Positions 58,365 to 64,000 of a stretch of DNA of 64,000 nt are shown one piece after another. A program made the position numbers and the translations under genes. The stretch comes from Dichotomocladium elegans (taxonomy: Eukaryota > Mucoromycota > Mucoromycetes > Mucorales > Lichtheimiaceae). The DNA lies in contig JAIXMN010000021.1 in NCBI GenBank assembly GCA_025716815.1, forward strand, positions 248,001 to 312,000, written 5' to 3'. Numbering within the stretch: position 1 is the first letter of the stretch; each line of letters starts with the position of its first letter. The notes below the pieces were generated by a model. The model was not told the origin of the DNA. It saw only the letters and a program-made list of their open reading frames with translations, and did not search any database.

Positions 58365-61300
58365 AGCAATCAAATGTAAAAAAAGATGAGAGAAAAAAAA
58401 GTGCGGTAAAAATAATTTTCTGTAGAGAAAAACAAATCCGTTTATATATTTGTCAAAAAAAAAAAATTGATCGAAAATCAAAAAATCTACTGATGAGCGC
58501 CAGATAGGGTCGACGGTCTTTATGTTCTACAAAAAAAAAGCTTCTGATGGCTTGTAATTCCCACACCGCAAGGCAGATAGCACTATGATTACCTATCATC
58601 CGTTTTTCCTTAGGGGGTTTTATAGCGAGAGTAGAGGAAAGTAAAGCAAGGCATATCCTGGAGGCTATTATACTTTTACATCGGGGTCTGCATAATCTTT
58701 CCTGTCGATAAAAAATGTCTCCGTGTTCAGCCTATCGTGGTTTTCCCTCCACATTCGTTTTCCAAATCGAGAGCCATGGTCTGTGATTACATTGGTTTAT
58801 TTGTTATTCCGCACTATTCTTATCGCTATCAATTTAATGCTGACAATATAAGGGGAAACTTAACCTGTTTTGGACAAGTCGGCTCTTCAATTCCCATCGC
58901 TGTGTGTTGCCACTCTCGTCCCTTTTTATTCGAAGCTAATCATCTCGCTCCCAACATTTTCTTTGAGTTTAGCTTTTCGTGTTGATGGTATATATGCATG
59001 TTTGAGTGTGTGAGAATAAGACATAGCGTTTTAAGAGAGCAGGCGCAACGTGGGTCCTTCGACGTTCGCTCTCCCACGGTAGGAACTCGATTGTTTCTTC
59101 TCAGGAGCTATGGGCAAAGGACTGACTCCTGGACATGGCAATCGAGGCAAATCGTCCTGTAACCCTGGATAATGCTGCGTTCTACCAAATGTCTTGAACA
59201 GCATACAATTTAGCCAGAATATCAAACAAACGGCAGAATGTTAAAGGAAACGGGTTTATGTATCCAAAACCTGCCCGCTCCGCATTTCTGAATATTTGAA
59301 AAGTGGCTCTTTGCACGGACCTCAGTCCGGAACTGAAGCCGACAAGCGGATAAAGGCGGAACCAGGTTCTAGGCTATTAGCGTCAATCCCGTCGCCTTCT
59401 CTGAAACCCCATTTCCAACCCCTCCCCAAAAAAAAGTTTTTTAAGAGCGTTGAAGTCCAAGGCCAGAAAAGAAGCTGGTTATAAACCCATCCCATAAAAT
59501 GTTACATCCTCCCTATCATTGCTTGAAATATTCTCTCTAATGCTTATCATTCTAGATCCAAAGAAGAAACATATCAAAAAAATTAGATTGTTCTGCATAA
59601 AGTTTTCTTCCTTGCCCCATAGCTGTTTTCTGGAATGATCAGCCAATGGTAGGAGTGCATTGATAAACCACACCTCCGTTAATCTGGCCTCACGTTGCCA
59701 ACCGAGGATTGGACAGGTTTGATTTCGATCATCAACATCCACGGCTTGTGCTTTTATTTGTCTTTCCTTGGCTGGCTGCATAGCGATGGTGAATTGATGC
59801 AGAAATATCAATGTATTTGGTCATTAATAAATTATTTCAGATAAAACCATCTCCTTCTCTTCAGCCTAAACGTTATCAGGTGAACTGCAAGTATTCATGG
59901 AGACTACACGTCTGTTCATGTAGGTTTCCTTATTCGGATTCCCCCTTCCTCTTTTTGGAAAGAGGGTTGTGCAAAGTGATAATCGCGCGCTGAAGTGTTT
60001 GCCTACAAAAATATCCCAACGTCCGTTATAAGGGTAAGCATCAATTTTAGTGTGTACCATTCTGCATGTCTTGCTTGTTTGGACATAGTTATGTGATCAA
60101 CAGGATATGAGGCAGGGTGGCGGCATTAAGCATCACGTATTGTAAAATTTCTTTTCGAGCCAGCTTAACTTTGGGAGCCGGGAATGCCTTCTGATTACTT
60201 CAACGAAATCCATATCAGGTACACGAAATATATGGCGTTGTCTTCCCTTTGATCTCTTCCCATCATTACAAGAAAAGAGCTAGATTGTTGCTTTTATTCT
60301 TGAATATCTGCGTAAGCACAGCGACTGGGACATGAGAAATAAGACGGCTACTGATTTCAAATACCACAGAACATCTACCAAACACAGACTGGCCTTCCTA
60401 TGTGTGTTTCTCATCGCATATTTATATAAGATCTTCTCCTTACGGAGAATACTTCAGTCTCCCGATGGCCATTTTCAAAAGGGATGTGTTTGTCGTTTCG
60501 GCCACTACCTCTCTACTGCATTCGTGGATTAGACACCTATTTTCCTACCTGACTCTGAGGTGATTCAAACAAAGAATAAGGATGAGACAGGAAACAACCT
60601 TCTTTCTTACTGTATCGTGTATTTATCATCGAGTCAATATACGCACGTGCAATTGTATTCGTGGATCTGCTATCCTGCGTTTAGTCGGTTGTCGTTCTTG
60701 GCAGGAAATTGTCCTATTTGGGTCTAGCGCTTATCTTTAAAACGCTTTCAGCCTACTTGCAAACACGCCCTTGGTTTCTATATGGATGACGGTTACGTTA
60801 CCTTTATGGCGCCAACGCAAACGTTGATCTATTTGCGTTTTTGTTTGTGTTTCTGTTTTTCCAGTCCTGAAACTTTCAAAAAGCTTATGCGAAAAAGACG
60901 CGATAACATACAGTATGGCGCATCTGTGAAACTATCTGTCATCAGTCTATATCCGTCGCAGCTTCTCAATTTATCCCATCGCTTGTTGATCAATTTTACC
61001 ATGGCCATTACTCCAGAGGCACATATACATATATGTGATCTCTTTCATTCCCTTCCACCTCTCCAGCCTTCAAATTATCCCTTCAAAATAAGCAAACTAT
61101 CACGATATTCTATTATTCTGCTGTATTTGAGCTATAGTGATAGGAAATGCGATTTGGTCAATTACTAGTCTATTTAAATGGAACGAGTAAACATGAAGCG
61201 AGAAGGGTTGGATAACTTAATTTTGGATCGAGCTGGTGTACGTGAGTCAGTGACGTAGTCGTTGAAAGCATTTTGCCAAATCAGCGATTTTCCTGACCAT

Positions 61301-63723
61301 AATGCTAATAAGAATAATAGCATACACGATTTTTTAGATAATCCAAGTCGCAGGATGATTAGGAATCATATGATAAAATTGGCTATAAATCGGAATCCTT
61401 GGTATATGGTAGATGTCCGATTACTTCTATAAAACCGCTTCTTCGCACCTGCCTTCCTGATTCTTCTCTATAGACATGTAATATTCCGAAAGAGTACTCC
61501 ATTTCGAGATGAAGACGGATATTGTCATGTTATTGATAGCAACCTCAAGAGTTATCTCCGCATCAGGAATAATTCATTTTATCATGAGGCTCTCGCAGAC
61601 AACTGTATAGAAAAAGGAAGACGACAGATCAACTAAAACTTGCAAGTAAGGCCTCTTTATGTTGACGTAATTAATACAATGGATGAAACGGGTAAGTGTA
61701 AATACATAACGAGGGCTACTTCGGCGTTAGTGATGGACAATTCAGTTTTCATAAGATGAGATAGGTATCTCTAAATATATTGAATTTCTGCGTATTAATG
61801 TGGTTATCTTTCGCTATAGCGATACGAATAAGTAGGGCAGAACGGAGTCCTATTGCCACCTTCGGTGGGTAATAGCCAGATGCAGGGACGTACACCCCTT
61901 TTGATGAAGTATATTAAACCTTCTGAACCTTTCCAAGATCCAGCAGATATAATATTAATAACAAAGTGCGAGCATACCCGTGTCCTCAGCTTTGTTCGTA
62001 TCCCCATAAATCGAAACGTAGTACTTCTTTATACAGCTTATATTAAGCCAGTCCCTAAGCAAACCTAATACAAGCCCTTACGTAGCATGATAGATCATCG
62101 ATTACTGACGTACACAATACAAGCGGCCCAAGAGTAAAATTATCATAGCAAACAGCAACAGCAAGTGATGAACGTCATGCGGTGGAAGAAGGATATGATG
62201 GACCGCTTTATATATATATTGTCGATTTCCCACAGTACTGGACGGTTGAGAGATCCCCGCCTCCCCATGAATTCCATCCTGGCCCTGCTTTCCACATTCT
62301 CCTCCTGTATGATCACTATACTGCTATTTGTTTTATTACAACCTAATATCCACTCTCTTTATCGATTGGCCAATCGTACCCTTCCCTGATGAGTCATGGA
62401 AGAGAGGAAATCCTGAACGCGCTTGCGCGCTCTTCTGCTCGTTTCCTTTGCCACCCACATTCTTTCCGCTGGCTGTCTTGGCTGACGCCACCAGTCACTT
62501 TCAATATTCTAGTTCTCTTCTTCCCCATCCCGGTTACCGCCGAGACTAGCCTGACTATCTCTTGAGACCCTCGGAGACCTTGGTGTAAATTAAGCATATA
62601 TAGAAGGTTAGTTCTTCTGTCGACTAATAGGTTCCAACCACATAGGCAAAATCCTCTTATCTGCTGATACGACAGTTTTATACAATTAATGCGACCTTTT
62701 TGCGGCCTTATTTTTACCTTGCGTACGAAATTTATTTTGAAAAAATAAATAAATCGCGCGTACGATACAAATTATCACCTGGAAATAATGCGTTTATTGG
62801 CAACAAAGCAGCATGTTCCCGTTTCTAGCGTTACATGTGATCATTTTTTACACTTTTCATCTCAATCCCATCTTCGGATAAACACAGTATCAGCAAAAGT
62901 GAAATATCCCCAAATGCGTGCAGCGTCTACACACAAAATACTGGCGTTGTAATGAATGGCACACTGTTTGCTATTGCTTCCAAAAGCAGGTAGAAATGCG
63001 CCAGCATTCATGAAATACTATAATGTACTCAGGGGCGGAGTTTGATACCTGCACATGGCAGCTGTTAGTTGCTATAGAGCGACATGATCGCCAGGTGTCT
63101 GGCATCCATAGCAATTAAGCGGGAAGAAAGCTTAATCGAGTCGAGGAGTACGACAAAGGCCTTCAGCAGTGCATTCCTTTTTTTTTCTCGAGACAAACGA
63201 GATATGTCTGCAAAAATGGAGAGGGTCCCTATGAAAAGTAGCTATAAATGGAAAACTTAAACGCCAACTCGAATGACATGTACAACCTTCTTGCACACAT
63301 TCTCTGTCTATCTTTAACTGCCCGCCGTCTGCTATGCTTTAAAGTCTGGAGTGCCGACAAAGAATGGACGGGCGGGCTAAGTACGAAGGGCATCAGCAGT
63401 ACCAGAAAATTATTGTGTGAGCAAGCGAGGAAATAACGTACAACCTCAAGCAACACCGATTTCTATTAAACAACATTTTTTTTTTTGGAAAAGCATCTTG
63501 TTATTTTATCTTTATTCTCTCTCTTCTCGCCTTCCTGGTGTGTGAGTTCTTTCTTCATACGTCCCATGCTATCCTTTTAAACAAAATATAGTAGACGTGT
63601 CGATTTGTTCTCCACCTCCGCGCATTCGTTTCAAACCAACAACAACCTGTGGCATCACACCCCCCATAAGCCCTCCAGCCTCACACCCCCCTTGGGAAAG
63701 AGTTTCCATTTAGATACATTGGC
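58365..63723. other. AT-rich, gene-poor region
   Basis: More than 5 kb without a gene that I can support. Scattered short frames, such as NLILDRAGVRESVT near 61195-61255 and QNGVLLPPSVGNSQMQGRTP near 61840-61885, may be remnants of coding or mobile sequence but match nothing I know. An imperfect palindrome with CGTACG ends lies at about 62725-62765. T-runs occur near 63180 and 63478. Confidence 0.4.
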
Positions 63724-64000
63724 ATGATACATCCACTTGCGCAGGAATCTTTTTCTTCCTCTCCCCATCACGACGCAGGGACCGTTACCCCTGTTTTGTA
63801 CGCAATGACCTCCACAGACCTCCCACCTATCGATCGCCTTGTCGCTACGAATGAAGGTGACAACGCCGATCACCATAACGACCATATGGACCACCGACAA
63901 GACAGACCGCAATCGACGATTGTCCCTGATGTCTATTACGATTCCCAAAACTACTATGCACCGGGCTCGCTGGGTCAGTCCTCCGACTATTCTCGGCAAC
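63724..64000 (+). CDS. 5' part of an unknown gene, cut by the window end
   Basis: An ATG at 63724 opens a frame that stays open for 92 codons to the end of the window (MIHPLAQESFSSSPHHDAGT, then DVYYDSQNYYAPGSLGQSSD). It is hydrophilic, rich in Asp, His, Ser and Tyr, like a disordered N-terminus. CT-rich sequence and ACAAA-like stretches before the ATG suit a fungal 5' leader. The minus-strand frame over the same DNA looks like a shadow. Confidence 0.5.
   Translation, partial: MIHPLAQESFSSSPHHDAGTVTPVLYAMTSTDLPPIDRLVATNEGDNADHHNDHMDHRQDRPQSTIVPDVYYDSQNYYAPGSLGQSSDYSRQ

Noticed and set aside
62725..62765. Imperfect palindrome with CGTACG ends as a transposon
   Set aside because: Only one copy is seen and there is no target duplication; too little evidence.

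Overview
The window is nuclear DNA of a fungus, most likely a Mucoromycota zygomycete (Mucorales-like). The evidence is: dense genes with several short introns each (about 50-120 nt, GT..AG with a few GC..AG); proteins that are fungal throughout (peroxin PEX14, PPG1-type phosphatase, TPR/F-box/LRR proteins, a kelch-receptor-like kinase); and relics of Tc1-like transposons and a Fanzor nuclease. I assembled the gene models by hand. Exon phases were checked so that each model adds up to whole codons.

Layout. 0.4-3.3 kb: dephospho-CoA kinase and a ZnT5/7-Msc2-type zinc transporter, both on the minus strand. 3.3-7.0 kb: a mobile-element island with a decayed Fanzor gene (eukaryotic relative of TnpB) and a structured candidate guide-RNA tail at its 3' side, a 156-bp MITE with near-perfect terminal repeats, and a transposase relic. 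7.0-10.4 kb: PPG1-type phosphatase and PEX14, divergent. 10.4-12.1 kb: a dispersed repeat and a second transposase relic. 12.1-22.3 kb: a PHD-finger protein, glutamate decarboxylase, an F-box/LRR protein, a UXT prefoldin-like gene with a suspicious splice junction, and a secreted helical protein. 22.7-27.0 kb: a long decayed UFD4/TRIP12 HECT ubiquitin ligase pseudogene. 27.3-28.8 kb: fructose-1,6-bisphosphatase. 29.2-32.4 kb: an inverted copy of the dispersed repeat, then decayed sequence. 32.4-35.5 kb: a kelch ectodomain joined through one membrane segment to a kinase domain. 36.5-43.4 kb: a second F-box/LRR protein, a COPI-associated (Tvp15-like) membrane protein, a third transposase relic, a vezatin-like membrane coiled-coil protein and an unknown 228-aa protein. 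44.4-52.7 kb: an RFX transcription factor, an auxin-efflux-carrier-family transporter and a large coiled-coil protein. 57.1-58.4 kb: a PP1 glycogen-targeting subunit (CBM21). 58.4-63.7 kb: AT-rich and gene-poor. A new gene starts at 63.7 kb and runs off the window.

No operon logic is expected or seen. Several neighbours are divergent pairs sharing short promoters (PPG1/PEX14, UXT/secreted protein, vezatin-like/228-aa protein, RFX/transporter). The most notable content is the Fanzor locus with its candidate guide RNA, and the kelch-transmembrane-kinase protein.
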